Assembly (NCBI RefSeq): GCF_018139145.2
Contig: NC_059471.1
Location: forward strand, 67,962,020 to 68,026,019
Length of the DNA: 64,000 nucleotides
Direction of reading: 5' to 3'
From: Gymnogyps californianus
Lineage: Eukaryota; Chordata; Aves; Accipitriformes; Cathartidae
The position numbers and the translations under genes are program-made. Shown here one piece after another: positions 51,481 through 64,000 of this stretch. The notes beneath the pieces were generated by a model. That model was not told the DNA's origin, searched no databases, and worked only from the letters and a program-made list of their open reading frames with translations. Numbering within the stretch: position 1 is the stretch's first letter; the number at the start of each line of letters is the position of its first letter.

Positions 51481-53513
51481 ACAGTTGTATTAGCCATTTC
51501 TTTGATTAAATCATATATTGCCTTATAAATCTGTAATTAAATAAGTTAGCCAAGGGCTAGCAGGCACATTCCTGTGGTAGGGGAGTGTCTAGGTAACATA
51601 CATGAAGGAATCTTTGCATTCCCGTAGGATACTGCTTCTCTGCATCACACTTGGGAAACTTTTGAAGCAGAAACCATTCTTTGTCAATATAGTTTTGGTT
51701 CAATATTTCACCTTGTAGGTACTATGAAAATGCCAAACTCCTAGCAACTCCTTGGAGAAACTGTTTGTAAGTTATTATATATGTACTGAGACTGTGAGAC
51801 TGGTGAGTAATCTCACAGTAGCAATAATCTCTCATTAACATGTTTTCATTTTGCGTTCCTGAATTAGCAGTACTACACCACATTATCAGAGATCTTAACT
51901 GGAACCTTTCATTGCATGACAGGGTAATTATATTCATCCAATCTTAGGCTGCACTGGTGAGACCGCCAGCAGAACCACTAGCTTCTACAAAAAACAGAGC
52001 ACCAAGTCGCATTTCCCCAGACCCTGGTGACTAAGCTAAGACTTGCAGAGTATTTCATACGGATCAAACATTTTCTAAATGGAAGAACACACTGTCCTAC
52101 TTTAAAAACAGTTTGGGATTTTGTTTATTCAGATTCATTTGTTGGTTTCACCATGACGAATGTGTTCTTGTTCCATCAATGATTAAAGGAGAGAAAGGCT
52201 CCAGAAACTGCAACAAAAACTTTGAGTTTGCCAGATGGTTGGGAGGAACTGATGTTCTGAGTTTCACTTTTTGCTGTCTTTTTACTCCCTGCACTGTATG
52301 TGCAGGAGTTAAGATAGCATGATGCACACTCCAACAGGTGTTGCTGTATCTAAACATGTCACTGTCTGAAAGGCTTGAGCTTTCTCTGCTTTAATGTGCT
52401 TATGGGCAGCCACCCAAAGGAGAAACTTTGGCTTCTTAGGTTTAACTTGCACAAACTCAGATCTGTGTAAAATAGCCATGTCCTTCCATTGTGCAAAATG
52501 ATGAAACAAAACACAGAAACATAAAAACCAAGCCACCTGAGAGCTTCTGTGGGATGTTATCTTTGTTTTAATTTTTCCTTCTTTTTTTTTCAATTTTTCA
52601 TTCATGTGCAGTGCTTCCAGCACACTGGGATGCACCTGTGCAAATACAGGTGCCTGCAGTGAGATTCATCTTGCACTAAAGCAGACATCTAAAATAATCA
52701 AGATAATCAAAATAATCAAACTATAGGCTATAGTGTCTCCAGACTATAAAGAGAACCTGGAGTGACAATCTTTGATGTAAACATTTATTCTACAGATGTC
52801 AAAGGTTAGATGAGTTGAATCTTACCAAGTAACCAATGAATTTCAGGTGTATGACTGTATTTCAGCTCAGTACCATCTCTGAAAGAGCTGTAGCCAGCAA
52901 TTGTAGAATGAAGGTGAACCTGAACCTATTACAAATTATGTTAATTGGTGTTCTGTTTTGGGGAATTATTGGATCAGACAAATGCTTAAGACTTACTTAA
53001 GGTTAATTTCTCTGGCATAGTGTAATAATGTTCTTAGTATTTACAGCAAATTTGGCTCATATAAGGTTAGAGTAAAGTTATGATTGACTCTGCTATCCTA
53101 AATATGATAAGGAATTTGCAACAAGAAGTTAAACAGAAGTTTCTGAATTTTCATGTAAGAACATTAAAGATTTTAACCTGTTGCAGTGACTTTACCTCAA
53201 ATGTAAGCACATTTCTTACCACGCAATCTTAAACCAAACTCACTTCAATGATCCAAACTGTGAAGAAAACATGACCACCCTTGCTTAGAAGTGGCTCTTT
53301 TCCTCTCAGGCAAGTAGTTGATCAGCTACAGACTGTCTTCTTCAGAGCAAAATATCAATCCTGCTTTTGGTGTGGAGAAGCCAATTTGTATTTTTGCTTT
53401 TAGAAAAGATTTTTTTTCCAGCTCCTGACAGCACCTCTTTAGGAAACATTCATTATCTTGGTCTGAGCTTTTTAACCTAATGCTGAAAGACCAGACTGAA
53501 CAGGGGAAAAAAA
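51481..53513. other. Intergenic, EDAR 3' end to CR1
   Basis: AT-rich; no gene or named repeat was seen. Confidence 0.6.
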
Positions 53514-55382
53514 TCATAGAATTATAGAATCGTTTGGGTTGGAAGTGACCTTTAAAGGTCATCTAGTCCAACCCTTCTGCAATGAGCAGGGACATCTTCA
53601 ACTAGATCAGGTTGCTCAGAGCCCCGTCTGACCTGACCTCGAACGTTTCCAGGAATGGGGTATCTACAGCCTCTCTGGGCAACCTGTTCCAGTGTTTCAC
53701 CACCCTTATCATAAAAAATGTCTTCCTTATATCTAGTCTGAATCTACCCTCTCTTAGTTTAAAACCATTACCCCTTGTCCTATCACAACAGGCCCTACTA
53801 AAAAGTCTGTCCCCATCTTTCTTATAAGCCCCCTTTAAGTACTGAAAGGCTGCAATAAGGTCTCCACGGAGCCTTCTCTTCTCCAGGCTGAACAAGCCCA
53901 ACTCTCTCAGCCTTTCCTCATAGGAGACGTATTCCATCCCTCTGACCATTTTTGTGGCCCTTCTCTGGACCTGCTCCAACAGGTCCATGTCTTTCCTGTA
54001 CTGGGGACCCCAGAGCTGGACGCAGTGCTCCAGGTGGGGTCTCACCAGAGCGGAGTAGAGGGGCAGAATCACCTCCCTCGACCTGCTGGCCACCCTTCTT
54101 TTGATGCAGCCCAGGATATGGTTGGCTTTCTGGGCTGCGAGTGCACATTGCCGACTCATGTCCAGCTTTTCCTCCACCAGTACCCCCAAGTCCTTCTCTG
54201 CAGGGCTGCTCTCAATCGCTTCATCCTCCAGCCTACATTGATACCAGGGGTTGCCCCAACCCATGTGCAGGACCTTGCACTTGGCCTTGTTGAACCTCAT
54301 GAGGTTCACATGGGCCAACTTCTCGAGCTGGTCTGAGTCCCTCTGAATGGCATCCCGCCCCTCAGGCATGTCAACCGCGCCACTCAGCTTGGTGTCGTCT
54401 GCAAACTTGCTGATGGTGCACTTGATCCCACTGTCTATGTCACTGATGAAGATATTAAACAGTACTGGTCCCAATACGGACCCCTGAGGGACACCACTTG
54501 TCACCAATCTCCATCTGGACATTGAGCATTGACCACTACCCTCTGGATATGACCATTCAACCAATTCCTCATCCACTGAACAGTCCACCCATCAAATCCA
54601 TATCTCTCCAATTTAGAGAGAAGGATGTTGGGGGGGACCATGTCAAAGGCCTTACAGAAGTCCAGATAGATGACATCCGTAGCTCTTCCCTTGTCCACTG
54701 ATGTAGTCATTCCACCATAGAAGGCCACTAGGTTGGTCAGGCAGGACTTGCTCTTGGTGAAGCCATGCTGGCTGTCTCGAATGACCTCCCTGTCCTCCAC
54801 GTGCCTTAGCATAGCTTCTAGAAGGATCTGTTCCATGATCTTCCCAGGCACAGAGGTGAGGCTGACAGGTCGGTAGTTTCCAGGGTCCTCCTTTCTACCC
54901 TTTTAAAAAATGGGTGCAATGTTTCCCTTTTTCCAGTCATCAGGGAATTCACCCGACTGCCATGACTTTTCAAACATCATGGAGAGTGGCTTGGCAACTA
55001 CATCAGCCAGTTCCCTCAGGACTCTGGGATGCATCTCGTCAGGTCCCATAGACTTGTGTATATTCAGGTTCCTCAGGTGGTCATTAACCTGATCTTCTCT
55101 TACAGTTGGAGGGACTTTGCTCCCCCAGTCCCCATCTTGTGGTCCATCCACTCGAGAGGTGTGGGAAGAGAGACTGCTGGTGAAGACTGACGCAAAAAAG
55201 TTGCTGAGTACCTCAGCCTTCTCCTTGTCTGTTGTTACCAGTTTGCCAGTCGTGTTCATCAGGGAGGGTATGCTTTCTTTGACCTTCCTTTTCTGGCAGA
55301 CATACCTGTAGAAGCCCTTCTTATTATTCTTTGTGTCCCTTGCCAAGTTCAGCTCCAGCCGCGCCTTGGCCTTCCTGACCCC
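53514..55382 (-). mobile_element. CR1 LINE retrotransposon, 5'-truncated (about 1.87 kb)
   Basis: On the minus strand the element runs from within the CR1 ORF2 into the typical CR1 3' end. On the plus strand that end reads tcatagaattatagaat, which is two ATTCTATG-type octamers in reverse, followed by ggttggaagtgacctttaaa. CR1 ends in such octamers rather than poly(A). The 5' side stops within the reverse transcriptase region near 55382, so the endonuclease domain is absent. It lies between the 3' ends of EDAR and CCDC138. Confidence 0.93.
53602..55346 (-). pseudogene. CR1 ORF2 reverse transcriptase remnant (broken)
   Basis: Three open stretches on the minus strand (54903-55346, 54501-54851, 53602-54588) together cover a CR1 reverse transcriptase. 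Visible motifs are [20 protein letters not shown] and the catalytic-box text FADDTKL. A stop codon near 54905 interrupts the first frame, and a frameshift near 54525 separates the second from the third. The N-terminal endonuclease is missing through 5' truncation. The copy cannot encode a working enzyme. Confidence 0.9.
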
Positions 55383-58300
55383 AAAATGATTACTTACATT
55401 AGAGTGTGTGCTCCGGTGCAGTCATTTTAACTTGACTAACCCATAAAATATCTTTACACAGCTACAGATCCACTTTGATCATCCCTGGAAGTTTGTCGTC
55501 TTATTCATCACAGCAAATGCCACACAGTCTAAGTGTGTCTGTCCTAGCGATAAAAGAAGATAAGAAAAAAAATCACAGTTACAGTACAATATTCTATTCC
55601 TTTAAAAGGCTGCCTTTTCGCAGCAGAGTGGAAAGGCTACTGTTTTACCTTGTCCTAATTGCCACAAACTGTCTCAGGCTTTTCCTCTGGGCAGAGGAAA
55701 AAATTGTGCCTTCCTTCAGAGCAAAGGAGCGTGCCAGCAGCAAGAGGGGATTCAAGAATGCGAGGTGGGAAAGGCTGGGAGGCAAAGCGAGAAAGAAGAG
55801 ACTCTGCAGCACAGCAGGGAATGGGAGACCACTGATAAGGGCAGGGGCAGGTACAGGACAAGGCCTCGAATAGTTGTGATGTAAAGATGAATGTTTCTGG
55901 GAGTTAGAGGAGACGCACAGAATTCGCTGCAAACAGAAGGTTATTAGAGCTGGAATTAAAATTAAGACCCAACCCCTAAGGAAATGAATGAGTCAGGGAG
56001 AAAATTATCGACAAGGCCTTTTATTTCCTTTTTGATGTGCATTTTTCTTTTTTTTTTTTCTCTTAAAAGCTAATTGTTCGTATTTATACTCTGATAAAAC
56101 CCAGCTTTCAAGTTGAAAAGACCCTTTAAGTCCTTGGAAATGTTTACTTAAAATAAAAGACTTAAGAGCTTCATACAAAGCTCTGGTCAACTCAAGGTTT
56201 TGCTGCAAGTACTTCTACAGCCCGTGTGATGGACACTGTAAAAACAGCATTAGGGCTTTTTTCTTTTGTTTATATCAGCAGGCCCTACTGGAGAGAGCAC
56301 TTAACTGTGTGTCTACAGATAAACCTAGTCCCAACTCTGTCGCTAGCCTTTTGGGTGACTTTGTGGAAAGTTCCTCCTGGGCAAGATTAATACTTACTAC
56401 CTTGCAAGACCTTTCCCACCTCATCCCAGCTTCCTAGCCTGACCAGTATCATCCCAGTTTTTCCTTAAAGAAACTTGCCGGCCTTTGCAGACTTTCTCTG
56501 ATCTTAGGTTGCAGTCAGGAACTGCCCTCTACAGTGTTTTATATCTGATGGTCCTGGTCTGATGACATTAATAAAAAGACACCACAGAGGTAAGGTGGGC
56601 TGAAAAGGATGGGTCTCTGCTTTGCAGCATAAAGCAACAACAGCTGACTGCCTCCATATTCTATATTCTGGGATCATTAATCCATCACCCATGAACAAAG
56701 AGATAACATGCATAAATGCCCAGTGGTATGGGTTGGAGGATGAGCTGAAAAAGCATGCCAGTTCAATTTCTCCCTATTGAACTCAAAGCCTCATACAGTT
56801 TAGAAGTCCTGCTTTGTTACAAGGAGGGTGTATTTAAGAGAAAAAACCTTACTGTTGCAGGTGAAAGTCATGACCCAAAGGTAAAACGACTCCTGTATGC
56901 AGAAGTCATTCTTCTGCAAGCAACATCTATGCTCCTCTGTGATAGTGAAAAGCAAAGAGAGCTCATGCCCTTATTATGTATTGGATAGGCTTCCTAGCGC
57001 ATATTCCAGTAAATATATTAATATAAACAGGGTAAGAATGCACTGTCTCGGTCTATATCTAGTTCTAGACACGTAATATTGCATATATATTCTATTTCCC
57101 CCACATTCAAATAAGCTCTTTTGATTATTTACTGTGATATGATTTATAACGCATAGCACCTGTTACCTCAGGCATTAATTTATCACTATCAACCACTCTT
57201 CAAGGACAGAAAAATGTTGATTCCTTTTTGCCAGTGTTCTGTGAAACTAGTCCGTCTGAATACTTATGGAAGAATGATAAGAAGCCTTTGCATGCTCTGC
57301 TGCAGAAGATGTCAGTCATTAGCTGTTATACAGGTCACACACAGGCATCTTGTTTGTCCCTCACATTTAAAAAAAAAAAAAGAGTTCACTTTTTTATAGT
57401 TGAGGCTGCTTTAAAAACAAGCTTGTAATAGGATTCAAGTTAGTATCGCAAGACAATTCAGGAATACACAATGATTTTCCAATTTAATCCACCACATAGA
57501 AGTAAACGAAAAATCAGGAGGAAGTAACACTGAAGACCGCTAGTAGAAAGACAACTACAACAGGAAGGAAGCAGAGTTAGGCGTCTGTTTCTGGTATTTG
57601 GCCTTGGTGTGCAAGGCTGCTGTGAAAAAAAATCATATTCACACTTCAGTGTGGAGGAGGACAAACCAGGAGGACATCAAACTGCCACATTGTGGGAAAG
57701 AGCGGGGAACAGAGCAATTCTGTTTATTTGCTTTTCTTACATAAGTAGCTCTTGAATCCACACACTAGAATACTATTTCTTCTGAAGGACAAAACCAGTC
57801 TGGCAACACTAGTATCTCTGACCTTCTTCAAAGGCATACTACTTTTCCAAAAAGCTGATGTGTGGGTGGAATATTATGCTCCTGTTTGAAACTCTGCCTT
57901 TTTTTCCTGTAAGCTGGATAGATTGTTTTTCTTTCTTTTCTCCGAGGATGCCATTTTATGGAGCTGAAGATGACCTTAAAGTAAACTTATTAACAGGAAT
58001 GTTATCCTATGCTGAGCTTTCATAGCTACTTTTGTTAGCAGTATCCTCGCCACCGAGTTTGCAGCCCTAGCTTGTGTACGTCTACCAGAGCAGTTACTTA
58101 CCATTAAGTTGCAGTGATCAGTGGTGTATTCAGGGAAATATTCCTTGGGACCAGTCTAAACATCCTTGAGTAACGGGCACAGAGAGAATTGTTTTTTTTT
58201 TTTTTTAAATATATATGGCTTCTCAGATCTCTTTTTCTCAGGTAATTCTCTCAGTGTGACTTCAGAGATCAGAATGTCTTGTGAGCTATGTCTTGTTAAA

Positions 58301-61300
58301 TTTCGACTCAGGACCATTCACTCAAAAAAAGTAGCTACAAGCAAGTAAACAGTAAGTGGTTTTGTTCAAAGTTATCTCTTCTAGTAGTGATCAGGTAGTC
58401 ATAAACATACAAGACACTTGCTTTCAAAATGATGTGAAAAACAAAAGTCTAATAAACAGGAATGTTCCTAACCATGGTCAGAACACAGCATCAAAGGCTT
58501 TCACCAGCCCAAAACACATCTATTTTTGACGATGAACAGTGGTGGTTTTGGCACAGCACACTACAAGAGTCAGTATAATGCATAAAGATGCCTTTGCCCA
58601 TCACAGCGTTTCGCAGGGGGATGTCGAAGGTAGGATCACAACACTGCACAGCACTATTACTTTTGCAATAATTTTTGTGAGTTTTAAAAACATGTGAGCA
58701 TTATATCATTAAGAGGAGCACAAGGGGTCGCTGCTTTGCCACCGCAGTTCCTCTAACCATTTGGAAAGTGGAAGATTACCAAATAGTTTCATAGATCAAA
58801 TTTTCAGACTTTCTGGACTACATTTAAATATGTTATCCTGAAGATAAATGCTTTCTATCAGACCATCAATCCCTGAAGCCGTGTAAGTTTTAGGTGAAAA
58901 ATTCAGTATATAATTAAAGGATCCAGTGTCATAGCTCTGAATTATGAGCTCCACTTACAGCTCCTTTTAAATCTGGTCTGGTAAGTTAAATCATATATTT
59001 TAGACATTGATGCTGATCGTTAATAAAAGTTCTTCAAAAATATGTTGCCTTCAGCATACTTTCACCTTCCAGGTTAATTTATCTGCTACAAGAAATTTTT
59101 CCCCATAATACATTAAATTCAGTTATATAACACTAGAAAAGACGCAAGCCAGTCATGTTCAGGAGAACAGGAAGATAACTGTGAAATCCCACTTTAAGAG
59201 ACAAACCTTTTATCAGCTGGTAAAAGTCACAAATATGAAGAAACAGAGCACAACTGTGCAGGCTGGGTACTGCTAGCCTACTTTATTTAGATCTGCCAAG
59301 CTTCTGCAAATAAACTGTCCCCTGTCCAGGGAACGATCTTTCTTAAAGATTTGCCAAATCCAGACTTTGTAGATCAGGTCTGAAACATTGTCCTGCCCAT
59401 TTATCGATAGGAAGCCTTTGATAAACAGCGAGGGCGATTACAATTCTACAATAGATGGGTTTGTGAGAAAAAAAAAAAAAAATTTCTCTTGACGTTTGGT
59501 AGCCTTTTCTGGGATGAAAACTATCCTAACATAAGCAGATGCAATATTCTTGTTGACTTTCCCAATGAGGACTCTCACAGCTGTTCCAAAAAGCAGCAAC
59601 ATCGAATTTGGGGTCAATTCTTTATCTTCCTTTAAAGTGACAGGTTGTGACTACCAGAAACTTTCTTCGTTTCATGCCAGTGATGGTAGTTGATGGCTTC
59701 TGGAGACCTACACGCAAGCAGGACATGGCAGATTGTAGCTAGTTTGAAGCTACATGTTCCGACTGATCAGCTGGCTGCTCCCAGAAACTGTGAGAGTCCC
59801 TGTCCTTAAGTGCAAGTATTCATAAGGTCTCTCTCTTCTCCTCAAATTCTCTCAAAAAAAATGGTTGAAAACTAGTGTTCTCTTGCCTGCTGCCAAATCT
59901 GGCCAGAGGTGGCTGGCATATTCAAAACAGTGTATCCCTTTTCAGGAATGCAGATAGACAGCGATCACATAAACCAAGTTTCCTTAGGGAATCGGGAACC
60001 ACGGGAAATAGCTGGAGTTACAGTTAACTTTTTTAAATGTCTCTTGTTGTAGACAGTCTTCTAAGAAAAGGATAAAGTAGTAGAAATTCATACTCATATT
60101 ATAGTACCCAAATACTACAAAACCAGGAAACCCCCAGGAAATTCTAGATTCCATCTGAGACGGCAAGACTATATAAACAGATGCCCAAAGTGTGGCCAAC
60201 TTGACAGAAATCTATCCTACCAAAACCAAACCAAACGCACAAAAGACAGCAGGGAATGCAACTGATTTCCCCTGTTCCCCTTGCCCACAGAGACTGCCCA
60301 GGTCACTCAGGGGAATGATAACAGGATGGGGATGTTTGAGCAAGGCCACAACATGGACCGGTGTGGACAACTGGGGTGGGCTGGCCCACAAGATTAATGT
60401 TCAAGACAGTGCAACAAAGCACGTGTGTACAAAATTTGATATACCAAGTATTTAGAACCAGAAATACAGAAATAACTGTGATTTTGGTACAATATTTATC
60501 CTAGTACCTACTTCTGCCTGTTAATGACAAAGGCAAGCTAGGTTATCTATGCTTCTAACATAGACACCATTATTAGTTAGCTTGGTTACTCTAGTTAATC
60601 AATTACAAATTGAAACAGATCTAACATCTCCATTTCAGTTCATTATTTCCGATCATTTTAGTTCCATTTTACTTTCCTTGAAGTCTCTGATCCTGAAACC
60701 ATATTGTTGTAAGACAATCTTTTCACTTGTATCTATAGTCCGCATGTCCCATAAAACCATGCACGTTTAAAGATGCAATCCAACACAAACTGAAAATCTG
60801 ATGGCAAATAAAACCAATTCCAAATTCATCATTGTTTTACCTTTCTAGACATTAGGGGGCTTCACAAATACTTCTGCATTAACAGGATTGATTAGTAATA
60901 AATTTGGGAAAAAACATGGCATGGTTTATATTCTTTGAAGATCGTCACTGAAAAGTTTTATGACAATGTACTAAGGAACTACTATAATTTGTCTGTCAAC
61001 AACTGGCTTCAGAAAAGGTCACTTCTACCATCGCAAGTCTAGCCTCCATATGACGCTACTGGAGTGTATGTGTGACTTTCATTTTTTACCCAAGAATTAT
61101 TACTCTGAGTCAAAAATCACATGCACATTGTGGAACTTTACTATAGCTTTTTTGTTTATAGAAGTATCTATTCTTCACAAGACACTTCATATTCATTTGC
61201 ATAATTCACTGATTTCTTTATTTCTGATACTTTTTATGTTTACTGTAATATGAATGTGAAACCAAGAACTTGTATTTTTCTTCACAGCTCACTTAACATT

Positions 61301-62497
61301 TACTTAAGATCAAAATCATTAGTCTCATCCTTAGTTCAATTTAATTGCATTAATATTTAACAGATTCAAAAAACTTTTTTTTCTTCATTTTAAGAGAAAC
61401 ATCCTAGATCATAAAAAATTAACAGTGATTCACCTTTTCAGACTGTAAACACTACTGCATATAAAACACAAGGGACCAACAGTAAAAGCTACACCATACT
61501 CTATGCGCCTCTTTTACCACATTACCTTTGCCATTATTAGATGAACACACTGTGTTAAATTGGTACCTCAAGGAAGATTAGTAGAAGATTAACAAACAAC
61601 AGTGACGAAGGCTGAAAGCCAAGAGCACAATCAACATTCCTGTGGATACAGGAAACCTAACAACTTTCTATAGCTTTTTTTGGTTATTAATCTTCTAGTA
61701 TTTTTAACGACCAAGCAGATGGAGAAGCACGTCAGGACTGGGAACACACTTCCTAAATAAGAGGATTTTGTCTCCAGCCAAAGGTATATGCAAGCTTTTG
61801 CACTGCTGGTAAATCTGACAGAAAACCGAAACTACTGATGAAGAAATACTTATTCCAAAACATAATCCATTGTCAGCAAAAGCTTTTAGCTATGATTAGT
61901 GTTACTTAAAAATTACCTAGAATTGGTTTCCTGCCCAGAGAGTACACACTGCTTGCTCTCTCTTCCGGACATACTTGGTGCCAAATCTGGTGTAGACTCC
62001 TTTCATAGGAAAGCTTGTCAGAAATGTAAGTCAAATTGCTAGAAAAATATTTGCAGTTAGAATTCAACTTCAAAGACTCAGTTCAGAGGCTTCTGGTAAA
62101 AAATACAAAGGAAAACCAAGAAAAAAATGTACGAAAATGAGAAGTAAACCTCTCGGAAGTTTTATACTGACTGCCAGCTTTAGTCAAGGACTAACATACA
62201 GCAGATCTTTAAATTTTAACTGCAGTTTCAATTTTACAATTAAAGAGTTTCAGTAATTACAGTACAAATCAGAAATGGAAGACTAAGTTGAATTTTTAAA
62301 AAGTATCCTATTTCCTATGTGTAAGAACATCTGAACACTGAACCGTGGCAGACAAAAAATATATTCATCACACTCAGAAAAGAAATGTGGGTACTATGAG
62401 GATTGTATTGCAAATTAATACAAAATATAGCAGAAACAATAAAATATAATAATTTTAACATTAGGGATTACTATTGCCAGGCATTTTAAGAAATGTT
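55383..62497. other. Intergenic, CR1 to CCDC138 3' end
   Basis: AT-rich with several A/T homopolymer runs (56049, 57368, 58190, 59468) and one doubtful MIR-like relic. No exon was recognised on either strand. Confidence 0.55.
56321..56405 (+). repeat. Possible MIR-like SINE relic
   Basis: Segments cccaactctgtcgctagcc, ttgggtgactttgtgg and attaatacttactaccttgc are reminiscent of the MIR core and tail. The similarity is weak and could be chance. Confidence 0.2.
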
Positions 62498-62503
62498 TTT
62501 ATT
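62498..62503 (-). promoter_or_regulatory. CCDC138: Candidate CCDC138 poly(A) signal AATAAA
   Basis: The plus strand reads tttatt in the context tgttTTTATTtac. It lies about 640 bp past the CCDC138 stop. In AT-rich sequence such hexamers also occur by chance. Confidence 0.35.
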
Positions 62504-63141
62504 TACATTTGCAGAGATATTACAACCCAAAGTTACACTAGAAATTCATGCAAAGCAGGATAAAATACTAAATGTTACATAAATACAGGAAAAGATCAAA
62601 CAAACACGAAGACATTCTGAAATCAAAACAACAACAAAATTTCTCATTCAACACATCTAGTTATGTTAAATCAAAATCTGGTTTTAATCATTAAAACTGT
62701 AATTATCTCAAAAGATAATTTGATAAGATACCTGTCTGTTACTTATCAACCATAAAATAAATAAATGAATTTATAAAGCTCTCTGAAGAGTCAAAGGTAA
62801 CTAAGATTCACACCTGTAAGGAAAAGTTGGTATTTCTGATCTGCTTACTCAAGGGATCCAATTCCTTAGATTGCATGAGTCATTCAGAATAGCAGCATTA
62901 CTTCACTTCTTTAAAAAGTATTGAAGAAAGCCATTTAGCATATTATGCAATCTTTCATTTTCCTTTTTATGAATGAGGGAAATATCAATGAGATTCCACA
63001 TGATACAGAGTAACTTATATGGTACTGAGGTTCTGCTTAATTTATGTATATAAAACAGTAAAAAAAGAAAAATCCAAATTTCAAGTAACATAGGCAGTTG
63101 GTATAAATTATACAGAACAATAATTACATCGAAGGATAGTG
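62498..63141 (-). other. CCDC138: CCDC138 3' UTR (putative)
   Basis: AT-rich sequence after the CCDC138 stop codon on the minus strand. The lower limit is set at the AATAAA hexamer at 62498-62503; an ATTAAA at 62683-62688 is an alternative, earlier end. The extent is inferred from hexamers alone. Confidence 0.45.
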
Positions 63142-63313
63142 CTAGTGACTTGTGTTTAGACTGGAGGCAAGAGAGTTACTCCTTGACAATCCCAAATTCA
63201 ACAGAATTGAATTGAGGTTTATACAGAGGAAAGCATGATCTGGATTTGTAGTCCTATGCAGTTCTTGGATCATCTGGTGAAGAGTAAACAATTCAAACAT
63301 CTTCTTATTGCTT
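63142..63313 (-). CDS. CCDC138: CCDC138, last coding exon (C-terminal 56 residues)
   Basis: On the minus strand the acceptor tcttttgcag ends at 63314, and the exon reads SNKKMFELFTLHQMIQELHR, then TTNPDHAFLCINLNSILLNL, ending LNTSH with TAG at 63142-63144. This matches my recollection of the C-terminus of coiled-coil domain protein 138, including the LFELFT and RTTNPEHAFLCINLNS-type stretches. The first base completes a codon split with the exon before, which lies outside the window. The protein's role is poorly known; the part seen here has no coiled coil. The position, tail to tail with EDAR, agrees with the human gene order. Confidence 0.85.
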
Positions 63314-64000
63314 CTGCAAAAGATTTTACACAAAATAATTGTCAATTGAAAATTGAGAGGTTTCATCTAAACACTAAAGATTCTACAGAAAATTATTTTT
63401 TTAATGAAGAAAAATGTGCATTATATTGGGATTTCATATAATTCTTCTACGTTGCATATAATGTCTCTAAGTAGAAGGTTATCAATGCGTGGTGAGAAAA
63501 ATCTTGGCAAAAATCACCAAAAACTATCATTTCACCTGAGTAAGTGGTATTGATATGTAGTATAATGAAAGCTCAAGGAAAGGCTATAACAGGGTTTTAC
63601 TCATGTGAAATAAGATTCCAGAAACAATAAATAAAAAAGTTAAATAATTAGAATTTCTGAGCAAATTTTACCTTTAGTATATTTCCAAGGTAAATTATGA
63701 TTTATATTAGATTATTTTACAGGAAAACATTTTTTAGTTCAATTTTGTTCCTAATAAAGTCAAATGAAAACCTCAGTTTTGTCAACAGCTTTAATGTAAA
63801 AAACGGCTCAGTTTAGATACCCACTTTTATAAATGAAACAATCCCATTAAGTAATGCAGTAATGGAGCTCAGCAGCACATTACTACCGATATGATGAAGA
63901 CCTTTGTTACATAAACTAATAACCAGTAAGCAACGGGAACATATTTTATAAAGATTTACATTCCCCAAAGGGCTTAAATGGCTCAAGACTTTAAATGAAA
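63314..64000 (-). other. CCDC138: CCDC138 intron preceding its last exon
   Basis: AT-rich, with no further CCDC138 coding text found up to the window edge, so the penultimate exon must lie beyond it. Confidence 0.6.

Noticed and set aside
63314..64000. A further CCDC138 exon before the window edge
   Set aside because: Reverse-strand reading found no text resembling the protein and no good donor with the right phase.

Overview
The window reads as nuclear DNA from a bird. It carries most of one vertebrate gene, split by canonical GT-AG introns, and the last coding exon of a convergent neighbour. The repeats are avian: a CR1 LINE whose reverse transcriptase is broken, older CR1 relics, and a 594-bp solo LTR of an ERVL-type family that I recognise from songbird and other neoavian genomes. 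The LTR points to a neoavian rather than a galliform, but that is an inference from memory. There are no prokaryotic features, CRISPR arrays or plasmid or phage genes.

The main gene is EDAR, the ectodysplasin A receptor, on the + strand. Eleven coding exons lie between 24172 and 49240. They splice in frame to 447 codons plus a stop, against 448 residues in human EDAR as I remember it. The product has a signal peptide, three TNFR-type cysteine-rich repeats, one membrane helix, a cytoplasmic linker and a C-terminal death domain. A 3' UTR of about 2.2 kb runs to a poly(A) signal at 51460. The noncoding first exon and promoter were not identified, so positions 1 to about 24150 are either upstream sequence, intron 1, or both.

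Layout: 1-24153 has no recognised gene. It holds a 214-codon minus-strand ORF of doubtful status, two old CR1 relics, simple repeats and the solo LTR (20306-20899, with an exact 5-bp target duplication). 24154-51480 is EDAR, with introns from 88 bp to 10.4 kb. 51481-62497 is intergenic and contains the 1.9-kb CR1 (53514-55382). At 63142-63313 on the minus strand is the final coding exon of a gene I recognise as CCDC138. The EDAR-CCDC138 tail-to-tail arrangement matches the human order.

EDAR receives ectodysplasin A at the surface of embryonic skin cells and signals through EDARADD to NF-kB, driving formation of feather and scale placodes. CCDC138 is a coiled-coil protein with no known link to that pathway. 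I found no previously undescribed system. The more useful observations concern splicing choices in EDAR (a tandem CAGCAG acceptor, an 88-bp retainable intron, and an exon 2 acceptor that abuts a donor-like sequence), the residue at death-domain position 370, and the insertion history of the repeats.
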